A model generated the notes under the pieces. That model ran no database searches, was not told the origin of the DNA, and saw only the letters and a program-made list of their open reading frames with translations. Shown one piece after another: positions 15,798 to 24,581 of a stretch of DNA of 64,000 bases. The translations under genes and the position numbers were made by a program. Location of the stretch: the NCBI RefSeq assembly GCF_029350945.1, contig NZ_JARKMS010000005.1, positions 41,670 to 105,669 on the forward strand, read 5' to 3'. The DNA is from Maribacter huludaoensis (lineage in GTDB: Bacteria; Bacteroidota; Bacteroidia; Flavobacteriales; Flavobacteriaceae). Numbering within the stretch: the first letter of the stretch is position 1; each line of letters begins with the position of its first letter.

Positions 15798-18290
15798 ATG
15801 AAACCAATTTTCCCGTTACTCCTTCTCCTAGTACTATCATTTAATTACGCAAATAGTCAAAGACCTGGGGGAGACCGGGAAAGAGGACCAATTATTATTA
15901 CAGGTAAGGTCGTGGATAAAGATGATAACCTACCATTGGAATATGCTACATTAGTACTACAAAGTGTAAACAACCCTGATAAAATTACAGGTGGTATCAC
16001 AGATATTGACGGAAATTTTAAAGTGGAAACTCCACCAGGTAAATACAACATTTCCATTGAATACATTTCTTATAAAACGTACAAATTGCCCGATCAAATT
16101 TTAAGAGCATCTACAGACCTGGGGACAATAAAGCTTGCTTTAGATGTAGCCCAATTAGAAGCTGTAGAGGTTGTTGGCGAAAAGACTACCGTAGAAGTAC
16201 GTTTGGACAAAAAAATCTATAATATTGGTAAAGATTTAACCAATAGTGGTGCAACCATTACCGACGCCCTTAATAATGTACCATCTGTTGATGTTGATGT
16301 TGAAGGTGCTATAAGTTTAAGAGGTAATGAGAACGTTAGAATACTCATTAATGGCAAACCATCTGCCCTAGCGGGGTTTGGTTCAACAGATGCCCTAACA
16401 CAACTACCGGCAGATGCAATTGAAAAAGTAGAGGTAATTACCAGCCCATCTGCAAGATATGATGCAGAAGGTACAGCAGGTATTTTGAACATTGTACTTA
16501 AGAAAGAAAAAACACTTGGTTTTAATGGTTCGGTAAATACAACTATAGGATATCCTGTTAATAGTGGTATTTCCGTGAATGCCAACTTACGAACAGATAA
16601 GTTTAACCTGTTCAACACCACAGGTTATAACTATAGAGACGCTCCAGGTAATGCATTTTATGATAACACTTACACCTCTGGGTCATATGATAGGATTATA
16701 GAGGACAGGAACTATTTTAGACTTAGAAAAGGTTTCAACACTAATTTGGGACTTGAGTATTTTATAACAGAAGAATCTTCAATTACAGGAAGTATATTTT
16801 ATAGAACCTCTAAAAGTGAAGATGAAACTGAAAATACCAACCAAAGGTTTGTCAACAGTACGCTAGATAGTGAAACATTTAGAACTGAAGATGAAGGTGA
16901 AGATGACGAGAACTATCAATTTTCTTTGAATTATATTAATAATCTTGATGATGACGGACAAAAACTAACCGTAGACGCTCAATACTCTAACGGCGTAGAA
17001 GATAAGACCAACATCATACAGGAAAACAATACATTGCCTAATGATGATTTAATAGTCTTGGAAAATGTCTTTGAAAAAGAAACCCAAAATGAATATTTGG
17101 TACAAGCAGATTATGTTTTACCTATGGGCGATGCACAATTTGAAGCTGGGTATAGAGGTACTTTTGAAAAAACAGAAACAGATTATAGATTGGACTCTTT
17201 GAACCAAACCACCGGTCTGTTCGATATCAACCAAGACCTAACCAACTTATTTGCCTATACTGAAAATGTAAATGCCCTATATACTCAATATGGTAACAAA
17301 TTCGGTAAATTTTCCTTTCTTTTAGGCTTACGTTTAGAGAACACCCAGTTAAAAGGAGAATTGACCTCTTTGTATGATTCTTCTGAACTAGAGGATCAAT
17401 TAGGAGTAGATGTCGATGCAAATTTCGATAAAAATTATTTAGGGCTTTTCCCAACTGTAAACTTGATTTACGAACTGGGTGAAAATGAAAGCATTTCATT
17501 AGGCTATAATAGAAGGATAAATAGACCTAGGGGCAGGTATGTTAACCCTTTTCCTTCACGATCTAGTAGAACAAATATTTTTCAAGGAAACCCTGACCTT
17601 GACCCTGCGTTCTCCAATGCTTTTGACGTTGGTTACTTAAAGAGATGGGATAAACTAACTCTTACCTCATCTGTGTATTACCAACGAGAAACAGATTCAT
17701 TTGAACGTATACAAGAAGAAACCGGTGAAACCACTACAGATGGCATTGAAATTATCAGGTCTATTCCAATCAACCTATCCACAAATGACAGAATTGGGGT
17801 TGAAGCAGGTATTTTATATAACGCAGCAAAATGGTTGCGATTGAACTCTAGCTTTAATTTCTTCCAGTTCTCCACCGAAGGTGCTTTTAACGGTATTGAT
17901 TATGGTACTACAAATACCAGCTGGTTCGCTAGATTTAGCTCAAAGGTTTCCTTACCGGCAAAAGTAGACTGGCAAACAAATGCATTCTATAGAGGACCAT
18001 CTTCTACGGCACAGACTGAAAACGGTGGTATATTCTCATTGAATTTAGCCTTTAGCAAAGATATTTTAAACGACAATGGAACACTTTCACTTAATGTAAG
18101 CGACTTATTGAACTCTAGAAAAAGAACCTCTTACACGGAAACGGAGTTCTTTACTTCAGACAGTGAATTTCAATGGAGACAACGTCAAATAACTATGGTC
18201 TTTGTATATCGTTTTAATCAACCAAAAGAGCGTAATAAAGGTAACAGAAGAGGAAACAATGATGATGACGGAGATGAAATAGAAGGTTAA
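15798..18290 (+). CDS. TonB-dependent receptor-like outer-membrane protein (OMP_b-brl_3 type)
   Basis: The 830-residue protein has a signal peptide (residues 1-20), a carboxypeptidase-regulatory-like Ig domain (about 32-110, ITGKVVDKDDNLPLEYATLVL region), a plug domain (about 130-245, with RILINGKPSALAG and AEGTAGILNIVLK) and a large beta-barrel. The barrel ends with ITMVFVYRF, the usual terminal strand with aromatic last residue, but 23 more residues follow, rich in Arg/Asn and then Asp/Glu. Family members import nutrients or siderophores with TonB energy, although this class lacks a clear substrate. It abuts the upstream Gly/Tyr-rich gene and is followed by a strong terminator. Confidence 0.88.
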   Translation: MKPIFPLLLLLVLSFNYANSQRPGGDRERGPIIITGKVVDKDDNLPLEYATLVLQSVNNPDKITGGITDIDGNFKVETPPGKYNISIEYISYKTYKLPDQILRASTDLGTIKLALDVAQLEAVEVVGEKTTVEVRLDKKIYNIGKDLTNSGATITDALNNVPSVDVDVEGAISLRGNENVRILINGKPSALAGFGSTDALTQLPADAIEKVEVITSPSARYDAEGTAGILNIVLKKEKTLGFNGSVNTTIGYPVNSGISVNANLRTDKFNLFNTTGYNYRDAPGNAFYDNTYTSGSYDRIIEDRNYFRLRKGFNTNLGLEYFITEESSITGSIFYRTSKSEDETENTNQRFVNSTLDSETFRTEDEGEDDENYQFSLNYINNLDDDGQKLTVDAQYSNGVEDKTNIIQENNTLPNDDLIVLENVFEKETQNEYLVQADYVLPMGDAQFEAGYRGTFEKTETDYRLDSLNQTTGLFDINQDLTNLFAYTENVNALYTQYGNKFGKFSFLLGLRLENTQLKGELTSLYDSSELEDQLGVDVDANFDKNYLGLFPTVNLIYELGENESISLGYNRRINRPRGRYVNPFPSRSSRTNIFQGNPDLDPAFSNAFDVGYLKRWDKLTLTSSVYYQRETDSFERIQEETGETTTDGIEIIRSIPINLSTNDRIGVEAGILYNAAKWLRLNSSFNFFQFSTEGAFNGIDYGTTNTSWFARFSSKVSLPAKVDWQTNAFYRGPSSTAQTENGGIFSLNLAFSKDILNDNGTLSLNVSDLLNSRKRTSYTETEFFTSDSEFQWRQRQITMVFVYRFNQPKERNKGNRRGNNDDDGDEIEG

Positions 18291-18308
18291 ATACAAATAA
18301 CAAGACAT

Positions 18309-18342
18309 AAAAAAAGGAGCCTAAAGGCTCCTTTTTTTTTTT
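18309..18342. terminator. Bidirectional terminator between the receptor gene and a small membrane gene
   Basis: The stem AAAAAGGAGCC/GGCTCCTTTTT with a TAAA loop is flanked by A runs on one side and T runs on the other, so it works in both directions: for the receptor on the plus strand and the 57-residue gene on the minus strand. Confidence 0.88.
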
Positions 18343-18356
18343 ATATAATTCTATAT

Positions 18357-18530
18357 CTATGCTTCTCTTGCTGCTTTTTTCTTGTCGCGTCTTTCTTTCA
18401 ATAACTCCATAATGTTACCACCTAACCAGTAAGGGACAACAAATAATAACAAAAACATCATTAACCAAAAACCTATGGTCAGTATGGTTAAAAAAGCTAA
18501 AAATCCTAAATATTGGTCAAAATCAAACAT
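18357..18530 (-). CDS. 57-residue single-pass membrane protein, unknown
   Basis: The ORF begins at ATG 18530 and ends at TAG 18357-18359. It has a short acidic N-terminus (MFDFDQYL), one long hydrophobic helix (about residues 9-36, LGFLAFLTILTIGFWLMMFL and onward), then GGNIMELLKERR and a Lys/Arg/Ala tail, so the C-terminus should face the cytoplasm. It ends at the shared bidirectional terminator and lacks an antisense coding rival, which supports it being real. It is too short for usual length cut-offs. No function is assigned. Confidence 0.7.
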   Translation of the reverse strand: MFDFDQYLGFLAFLTILTIGFWLMMFLLLFVVPYWLGGNIMELLKERRDKKKAAREA

Positions 18531-18701
18531 ATCTTCTTACTTATATATTACAAAGATACCATAAACGAATTATTTTTTGCAAACGTTCTGTAAAATTAAT
18601 TTCACTTTTCGCCACAAAGTTGTCCTAAGAAAAATAAATGTAAACCTTATTTTTGAGGATATTTAATAAGTTAACTAAAGATTCATATAAATTATAAAAT
18701 T

Positions 18702-20102
18702 ATGGAGTTCAGAATCGAAAAAGATACCATGGGCAATGTTGAAGTTCCCAAAGACAAATACTGGGGTGCACAAACAGAACGCTCGCGTAATAATTTTAAA
18801 ATAGGACCATCGGCATCTATGCCCTTGGACATTGTTTACGGATTTGCATATTTAAAAAAATCTGCAGCGTACACCAATTGCGAACTAGGGGTTTTATCTG
18901 AAGAAAAAAGAGATTTGATCGCTCAGGTATGTGATGAAATTTTAGAAGGAAAACATGATGACCAATTTCCTTTGGTTATATGGCAGACAGGTTCTGGAAC
19001 GCAAAGTAATATGAACGTGAATGAGGTGGTTGCCAATAGGGCCCATGAAATTGCCGGCAAAGTAATTGGTGAAGGTGAAAAGACAATTCAGCCAAATGAT
19101 GATGTAAACAAGTCACAATCATCAAATGACACCTTCCCTACAGGTATGCATATAGCTGCATACAAAAAAATAGTTGAGGTGACCATACCGGGTGTCACTC
19201 AATTGAGAGATACACTTCAGAAAAAATCGGTTGAATTCAAGAACGTAGTTAAAATTGGTCGTACGCATTTAATGGATGCCACTCCCCTAACCTTGGGTCA
19301 AGAATTTTCCGGTTATGTTTCTCAATTGGACCATGGTTTAAAAGCTTTGAAAAATACCTTAGCTCATTTAAGTGAACTGGCTCTTGGTGGTACTGCCGTT
19401 GGAACTGGATTGAACACACCGGAAGGTTATGACGTGCTTGTTGCAAAATATATTGCAGACTTCACAGGCTTGCCTTTTATAACCGCTGAAAATAAGTTTG
19501 AGGCGCTAGCTGCGCATGATGCCATTGTGGAAAGCCACGGAGCTTTAAAACAATTGGCTGTATCATTGAACAAAATAGCAAACGATATTAGAATGATGGC
19601 TTCTGGTCCACGTTCAGGAATAGGTGAAATCATTATTCCCGCAAACGAACCAGGTAGTTCAATAATGCCAGGTAAAGTGAACCCTACACAATGTGAAGCA
19701 ATGACAATGGTTTGCGCACAAGTGATGGGTAATGACGTTGCTATAAGCGTTGGTGGAACCCAAGGTCATTATGAACTAAATGTCTTTAAACCAATGATGG
19801 CAGCCAATATTCTTCAGTCTGCACAATTAATTGGTGACGCCTGTGTAAGTTTTGAAGAGCATTGTGCTGCAGGTATAGAGCCAAATCACGGTGTGATCAA
19901 AGAATTACTGAACAACTCTTTAATGTTGGTTACTGCTTTAAATACAAAAATTGGGTATTACAAAGCTGCAGAGATTGCCAACACAGCACATAAGAACGGA
20001 ACTACATTAAAGGAAGAGGCTGTCAACTTAGGATATGTAACCGCCGAAGATTATGATGAATGGGTAAAACCAGAAAATATGGTAGGTAGTTTAAAAGACT
20101 AA
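18702..20102 (+). CDS. fumC: Fumarate hydratase, class II
   Basis: A 466-residue aspartase/fumarase superfamily enzyme. The signature [11 protein letters not shown] (318-328) carries the catalytic serine loop, and [11 protein letters not shown] supplies the histidine (H189). [10 protein letters not shown] (96-105) binds the C4 substrate. Fumarase and aspartase share these motifs, but the exact [15 protein letters not shown] form and length favour fumarase. It interconverts fumarate and malate in the TCA cycle. A TATTTTTG -7-like box lies at 18648-18655. It stands alone and ends at the terminator at 20122. Confidence 0.94.
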   Translation: MEFRIEKDTMGNVEVPKDKYWGAQTERSRNNFKIGPSASMPLDIVYGFAYLKKSAAYTNCELGVLSEEKRDLIAQVCDEILEGKHDDQFPLVIWQTGSGTQSNMNVNEVVANRAHEIAGKVIGEGEKTIQPNDDVNKSQSSNDTFPTGMHIAAYKKIVEVTIPGVTQLRDTLQKKSVEFKNVVKIGRTHLMDATPLTLGQEFSGYVSQLDHGLKALKNTLAHLSELALGGTAVGTGLNTPEGYDVLVAKYIADFTGLPFITAENKFEALAAHDAIVESHGALKQLAVSLNKIANDIRMMASGPRSGIGEIIIPANEPGSSIMPGKVNPTQCEAMTMVCAQVMGNDVAISVGGTQGHYELNVFKPMMAANILQSAQLIGDACVSFEEHCAAGIEPNHGVIKELLNNSLMLVTALNTKIGYYKAAEIANTAHKNGTTLKEEAVNLGYVTAEDYDEWVKPENMVGSLKD

Positions 20103-20121
20103 AATCAACCCTACCTTAAAT

Positions 20122-20151
20122 AAAAAAAGGCGACCAAACTGGTCGCCTTTT
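20122..20151. terminator. Bidirectional terminator between fumC and the coiled-coil protein gene
   Basis: AAAGGCGACCA and TGGTCGCCTTT arms around a 3-nt loop, with A7 upstream and TTTT downstream, so both convergent transcripts (ends at 20102 and 20173) can use it. Confidence 0.85.
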
Positions 20152-20172
20152 CTATTATGAATTTTCAAACTA

Positions 20173-21060
20173 TTACTTCAACATAAACTTAGAAGTACCC
20201 AATAATTTTAATTGGTCGTCATATACGTTTACCATGTAATTTCCATCTTTAAAATCACCAGAAGGCTTACTGATATAATCACATACATCTAAAGATTTGT
20301 TCTCGTAGTAAAAATTTGTTTGCTTACTATAAGTTATAGAAGCCCCATTATCATTTGTCATAGAATTGCTACCGCCAAGTACATTACCTTGGGGATCCAA
20401 AACTTCCAAGAAAAATTCTCTGTCACCGGCTTGTGCAATTACGTTATCGGCAACAGTAAAACAAATTTTAAATTTATCGGTCGCCTTGGCTCTCTGTGTA
20501 GAGACCAATTTACCACTGTTACGTTCTTTTACTGCATCAACATTAAATTTAGACAGGTTTAATGCAGAACCTTTTTCTACAACTTGAGCCAAGTTTGTAT
20601 TTTGTACTACCAAAGAGTCATTAAAAACAGTTTGCTTTTCCAACTCAACATAAGTACTATCACGTTGCATGGCAATAGCAGTATTTGAACGAGTTAAAGA
20701 ATCAACTTGCTTTAATAATTGCTCTCTCTCAGCTTTAAGCACACTTACCTGTCTTCTATACCTAGATAAGGAACCAATATCAGCTTTCATTGTCTTAACA
20801 GAATCAATATACTTGGCAATATTGTCTCTAGCACTTACCAACTCTTCATTAGTTGCATTACTTTCTAAGATAGCTTTGTCGTATTCAGATTTTAAGCTAT
20901 TCAAATCTTCAACTACTAATTCTTTTTCTTTTGTAAGTACTACTTCGGTCTTCTTTTTATCTTGGTAAAGACTTACTGTATAAATGATAGTACCTAAAAG
21001 CACAACACCTAAAAGAGCGGTCAAAACCTTTAAGCCGTTGTTGTTTTTTGTTTCAGTCAT
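20173..21060 (-). CDS. Membrane-anchored coiled-coil protein, unknown
   Basis: The 295-residue protein has a short polar N-terminus, one membrane helix (about 10-30, VLTALLGVVLLGTIIYTVSLY), a coiled coil (about 35-165, heptads rich in Leu, Glu and Lys) and a C-terminal globular beta-rich domain (about 190-295, with KFKICFTVADN and FFLEVLDPQGNVLGG). The topology suggests a periplasmic domain held by a stalk. It resembles widespread but uncharacterised flavobacterial proteins. It is monocistronic. Nothing in the neighbourhood points to a role; envelope or cell-shape functions are guesses. Confidence 0.72.
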   Translation of the reverse strand: MTETKNNNGLKVLTALLGVVLLGTIIYTVSLYQDKKKTEVVLTKEKELVVEDLNSLKSEYDKAILESNATNEELVSARDNIAKYIDSVKTMKADIGSLSRYRRQVSVLKAEREQLLKQVDSLTRSNTAIAMQRDSTYVELEKQTVFNDSLVVQNTNLAQVVEKGSALNLSKFNVDAVKERNSGKLVSTQRAKATDKFKICFTVADNVIAQAGDREFFLEVLDPQGNVLGGSNSMTNDNGASITYSKQTNFYYENKSLDVCDYISKPSGDFKDGNYMVNVYDDQLKLLGTSKFMLK

Positions 21061-21213
21061 AATTTTAAATTTAATAAAGTGTCTGTTTGTTCGAGTTATA
21101 TACGTGGCAATTTAAATTTTAGATTTTTTGCTGTTAAATTAATTTATAATACTTGGCTTATACCAATACAAGAAGATATAACTTGGGCATTAATAAAACA
21201 ATATTTAGAAACC

Positions 21214-21683
21214 ATGCTAACCATTGTACCTTACGAGCCTAAATATAATCAAAACTTTAGAGACTTGAATATTGCTTGGATCAATGAATATTTTAAAGTG
21301 GAAAAAAAGACAGGGAGCTATTGAACGATCCGCAATCTTCCATTATAGCTAAAGGTGGGTATATCTTTATAGGATTATGGTATAATAAGCCTGTTGGATG
21401 CTTTGCATTGATCAAAAAGGAAATAGACCGTTATGAATTGGGTAAAATGGCAGTAAACAAAAGCCATCACGGATTAAAAATAGGTCAGTCTATGCTGGCT
21501 TATGCAATTGATGTTGCCCGTACCGAAAATTGGAAAACCCTAGAGTTATATTCTAGCACAAAATTAGATGCCGCTCTGCATATATATAAGAAATTTGGAT
21601 TTAAAGAGGTATCCTTAGAAGATAATTTAGAGTATCTTCGATCTGATGTTAAAATGGAACTAACTCTTTTAAACGTAACCTAA
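21214..21683 (+). pseudogene. GNAT-family acetyltransferase split by a frame change at an A7 run
   Basis: From ATG 21214 the frame gives the N-terminus IVPYEPKYNQNFRDLN typical of a flavobacterial GNAT, reads VEKK at 21298-21309 and then stops at TGA 21322-21324. The remaining ~120 codons continue in the -1 frame (GGYIFIGLWYNKPVGCFALI, then acetyl-CoA site HHGLKIGQSMLAYA, then YKKFGFKEV). Joining them gives a normal 156-residue enzyme. The junction is A AAA AAG in the right register for a dnaX-type -1 ribosomal shift. A sequencing or natural deletion of one A is equally possible. The stop overlaps the next start (TAATG). Confidence 0.75.
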
Positions 21684-22504
21684 TGAAAATAAATAAATTG
21701 CTCTTTTTATCTCTCGCTTTTGCCTTTGTTATTTCATGTAAAGATGTAAAAAAAGCCGAAGTCGAAACCAATGCTACAACTGAGACTGACGAAAAAAAAT
21801 CGGTTACCGAGATAATAAACGAACGAAAATCAGAAGACATTAAAATCATTCCCATTGAACATGCTACAGCAGTAATAGAATATAACGATATTGTTGTTTA
21901 TATTGACCCTGTTGGTGGAGCTGACGCTTTTAAGGACCAAAAAAAACCTACGTTAATATTGATAACAGATATACATGGTGATCATTTAAGTTCAGAAACA
22001 TTAGATGCCTTAGATACTACTAACGCAACAATTGTAGTACCGCAAGCAGTTGCCGATAAATTATCTGAAAAATATAAGGAACAGTTGGTCATTTTATCCA
22101 ATGGTAGCAGTAAAGAACTTAGCGATATAACTATAGAAGCCATACCAATGTACAACTTAAGAAAGGAAGCTTTAAAATTTCATGAAAAGGGACGTGGTAA
22201 CGGCTATATTCTAAATATTGACGGTCAACGTATTTATTTCTCCGGAGATACCGAAGATATTTCTGAAATGCGTTCTTTAAAAAATATTGACAAAGCTTTT
22301 ATATGTATGAATTTACCATACACTATGACAGAAGAAAGTGCCGCTGCCGCTGTATTGGACTTTAAACCTAAGCAAGTATACCCTTATCATTACAGAGGCA
22401 AGCCAGATGTAAGCGATGTGGCTAAATTTAAGCAATTAGTAGATGCAGGCAATCAAGATATTGAAGTGATTCAGTTAGATTGGTACCCTAATGAAGAATA
22501 TTAA
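21683..22504 (+). CDS. Lipoprotein with metallo-beta-lactamase-fold hydrolase domain
   Basis: The 273-residue protein has a lipobox ending at C19 (FVISCK), a charged linker to about 50, then an MBL-fold domain. The metal motif reads TDIHGDH (95-101), in which the first histidine of HxHxDH is replaced by Asp. Further ligands appear as FSGDTE (near 190) and PYHYRG (near 233). Proteins of the UPF0173/YycJ type share such folds and their substrates are mostly unknown. Its start overlaps the GNAT stop, so expression may be coupled. It ends at the terminator at 22526. Confidence 0.85.
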   Translation: MKINKLLFLSLAFAFVISCKDVKKAEVETNATTETDEKKSVTEIINERKSEDIKIIPIEHATAVIEYNDIVVYIDPVGGADAFKDQKKPTLILITDIHGDHLSSETLDALDTTNATIVVPQAVADKLSEKYKEQLVILSNGSSKELSDITIEAIPMYNLRKEALKFHEKGRGNGYILNIDGQRIYFSGDTEDISEMRSLKNIDKAFICMNLPYTMTEESAAAAVLDFKPKQVYPYHYRGKPDVSDVAKFKQLVDAGNQDIEVIQLDWYPNEEY

Positions 22505-22525
22505 TGTTAGCTGTTTTTTGAAAAT

Positions 22526-22552
22526 AAAAAAGCCCGCAATTGCGGGCTTTTT
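22526..22552. terminator. Bidirectional terminator between the MBL lipoprotein gene and ettA
   Basis: A near-perfect palindrome, AAAAAGCCCGCA with AATT centre and TGCGGGCTTTTT, has T runs on both strands and lies between two convergent genes. Confidence 0.88.
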
Positions 22553-22568
22553 CTTTATAGTTGAAATA

Positions 22569-24260
22569 CTATCTAATTAATTTCTTGTACTTAATCCGTT
22601 TCGGCATAAGATCTCCGCCTAACCTCTTCTTCTTGTTTTCTTCATAATCGGAGAACGACCCTTCAAAGAAATACACTTGAGAATCGCCTTCAAATGCCAA
22701 GATGTGCGTACAGATACGATCTAAGAACCATCTATCGTGAGAGATGACTACGGCACAACCTGCAAAATTCTCTAAACCTTCTTCTAAAGCACGTAATGTA
22801 TTTACATCCAAATCATTGGTAGGCTCATCCAATAAAAGCACGTTACCTTCCTCTTTCAAGGTCATTGCCAAATGTAAACGGTTACGTTCACCACCGGACA
22901 ACATGCTCACTTTTTTATTCTGTTCACTACCCGAAAAGTTGAATCTACTTAGGTAAGCCCTAGAATTGACCTGCTTACCACCCATCATCACCAACTCTTG
23001 CTCATCACTGAAGTTTTGCCAAATGGTTTTTTCAGGATCTATATTAGAATGACTCTGGTCTACATAGGCAACTTTAGCAGTTTCTCCGGTTTCAAATTCA
23101 CCTTTATCCGGTGTCTCCTCCCCCATGATCATTCTAAAAATAGTGGTCTTACCAGCACCGTTTGGTCCAATAATACCAACAATACCCGCTTGTGGCAATT
23201 TAAAATTAAGGTCTTCATAAAGCAACTTATCATCGTATGCCTTACTTACGCCTTTAGCTTCAATAACATTGGTACCCAAACGTGGTCCGTTAGGAATATA
23301 GATTTCCAGTTTTTCATCAAGTTGTTTTTGATCTTGACTCATCAACTTATCGTAGTTCTTAAGACGTGCTTTCTGTTTGGTCTGTCTACCCTTTGCTCCT
23401 TGACGAACCCATTCCAGTTCTCGCTCTAATGTTTTCTGTCTTTTAGAAGCTGTTTTACTTTCTTGTGCCATTCGTTTAGACTTTTGATCTAACCAAGAAG
23501 AGTAGTTCCCTTTCCAAGGTATACCTTCACCTCTATCCAATTCAAGAATCCAACCGGCAACATTATCCAAGAAATATCTATCGTGCGTTACGGCAATTAC
23601 CGTTCCTTTATAAGAGGCCAGGTGATGCTCTAACCAATGTACAGATTCTGCATCTAAGTGGTTGGTAGGCTCATCTAACAATAAGATTTCCGGCTCTTGT
23701 AGCAACAACCTACATAAGGCAACCCTTCTTCTCTCACCACCCGAAAGCACAGAAATTTTCTTATCAGGATCTGGGGTACGCAAGGCATCCATAGCAATTT
23801 CCAATTTGGTATCTAGTTCCCAAGCATTGGCTGCATCTATCTTATCTTGCAATACAGCCTGCTGATCCATCAACTTCTGCATTTTGTCCGCATCTTCATA
23901 AACCTCGGGAAGACCAAACATATCGTTTATCTTATTGTATTCATCAAGAATGGCCACCGTTTCGGCAACGCCTTCTTTTACAATTTCCAAAACGGTTTTG
24001 TTTTCATCCAGTTCTGGCTCTTGTTCCAAGTAACCAACTTTATATCCTGGAGAAAAGACTACATCACCTTGAAAATTTTTATCTACACCTGCTATTATTT
24101 TTAATAAGGTAGATTTACCAGAACCGTTTAGACCTAAAATACCGATTTTGGCACCGTAGAAAAAACTTAAGTATATGTTCTTTAAAACTGGGGTATTAGC
24201 ATTCTTATAGGTTTTCGTAACTCCTGACATGGAGAAGATTACCTTCTTATCGTCTGACAT
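22569..24260 (-). CDS. ettA: ABC-F ribosome-associated ATPase, energy-dependent translational throttle protein
   Basis: The 563-residue protein is two ABC domains without membrane segments. Domain 1 has Walker A GLNGSGKST (about 39-47), signature LSGGERRRVAL and Walker B LLLDEPTNHLD. The P-site interaction motif linker between the domains is long, Gln- and Lys-rich. Domain 2 has GPNGAGKTT and LSGGERNRLHL with LLLDEPTNDLD. The length and motif set match EttA, which binds the ribosomal E site and gates elongation by ADP/ATP ratio. The gene is alone on its strand. Confidence 0.93.
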   Translation of the reverse strand: MSDDKKVIFSMSGVTKTYKNANTPVLKNIYLSFFYGAKIGILGLNGSGKSTLLKIIAGVDKNFQGDVVFSPGYKVGYLEQEPELDENKTVLEIVKEGVAETVAILDEYNKINDMFGLPEVYEDADKMQKLMDQQAVLQDKIDAANAWELDTKLEIAMDALRTPDPDKKISVLSGGERRRVALCRLLLQEPEILLLDEPTNHLDAESVHWLEHHLASYKGTVIAVTHDRYFLDNVAGWILELDRGEGIPWKGNYSSWLDQKSKRMAQESKTASKRQKTLERELEWVRQGAKGRQTKQKARLKNYDKLMSQDQKQLDEKLEIYIPNGPRLGTNVIEAKGVSKAYDDKLLYEDLNFKLPQAGIVGIIGPNGAGKTTIFRMIMGEETPDKGEFETGETAKVAYVDQSHSNIDPEKTIWQNFSDEQELVMMGGKQVNSRAYLSRFNFSGSEQNKKVSMLSGGERNRLHLAMTLKEEGNVLLLDEPTNDLDVNTLRALEEGLENFAGCAVVISHDRWFLDRICTHILAFEGDSQVYFFEGSFSDYEENKKKRLGGDLMPKRIKYKKLIR

Positions 24261-24328
24261 AAAATTATAGTGTTTAGTGAAAAAATTATCATCCAGTAGA
24301 AGAAATCCCTACTAGTCAAAAATATTGA

Positions 24329-24505
24329 TTATACTCTACCTTTAAGGGCATTGAACACCCAAGCAATGGCAAAAAAACCTATTCCAACAGATGCAAAACC
24401 CCAACCAGCGACATCATCATATCTAAAGGCCCCTAATGCAATAAGTGCAAGCCCTACGAAGATCATTATAAAAGTAGCCCAAGTGAGCACAGTGTTCTTG
24501 TTCAT
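24329..24505 (-). CDS. 58-residue membrane protein (CAL67264-like family)
   Basis: The ORF starts at ATG 24505 and ends with TAA at 24329-24331. The protein has two hydrophobic helices (about 6-26 and 34-53) separated by FRYDDVAGWG, and a short basic C-terminus (ALKGRV). I recognise the pattern of the small flavobacterial CAL67264-like membrane family from memory, without a search. It lies upstream of ettA on the same strand with a 68-bp gap. No function is known. Confidence 0.72.
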   Translation of the reverse strand: MNKNTVLTWATFIMIFVGLALIALGAFRYDDVAGWGFASVGIGFFAIAWVFNALKGRV

Positions 24506-24581
24506 TTTTGAATCAATTAAAATTTAAGCGAGCATCAAATATCGTAAATTTTAAAATATTTACTCACTAATACCGCTGCTA

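Noticed and set aside
16217..16621. 134-codon antisense ORF in the TonB-dependent receptor
   Set aside because: It is opposite the conserved plug domain and shows no independent features.
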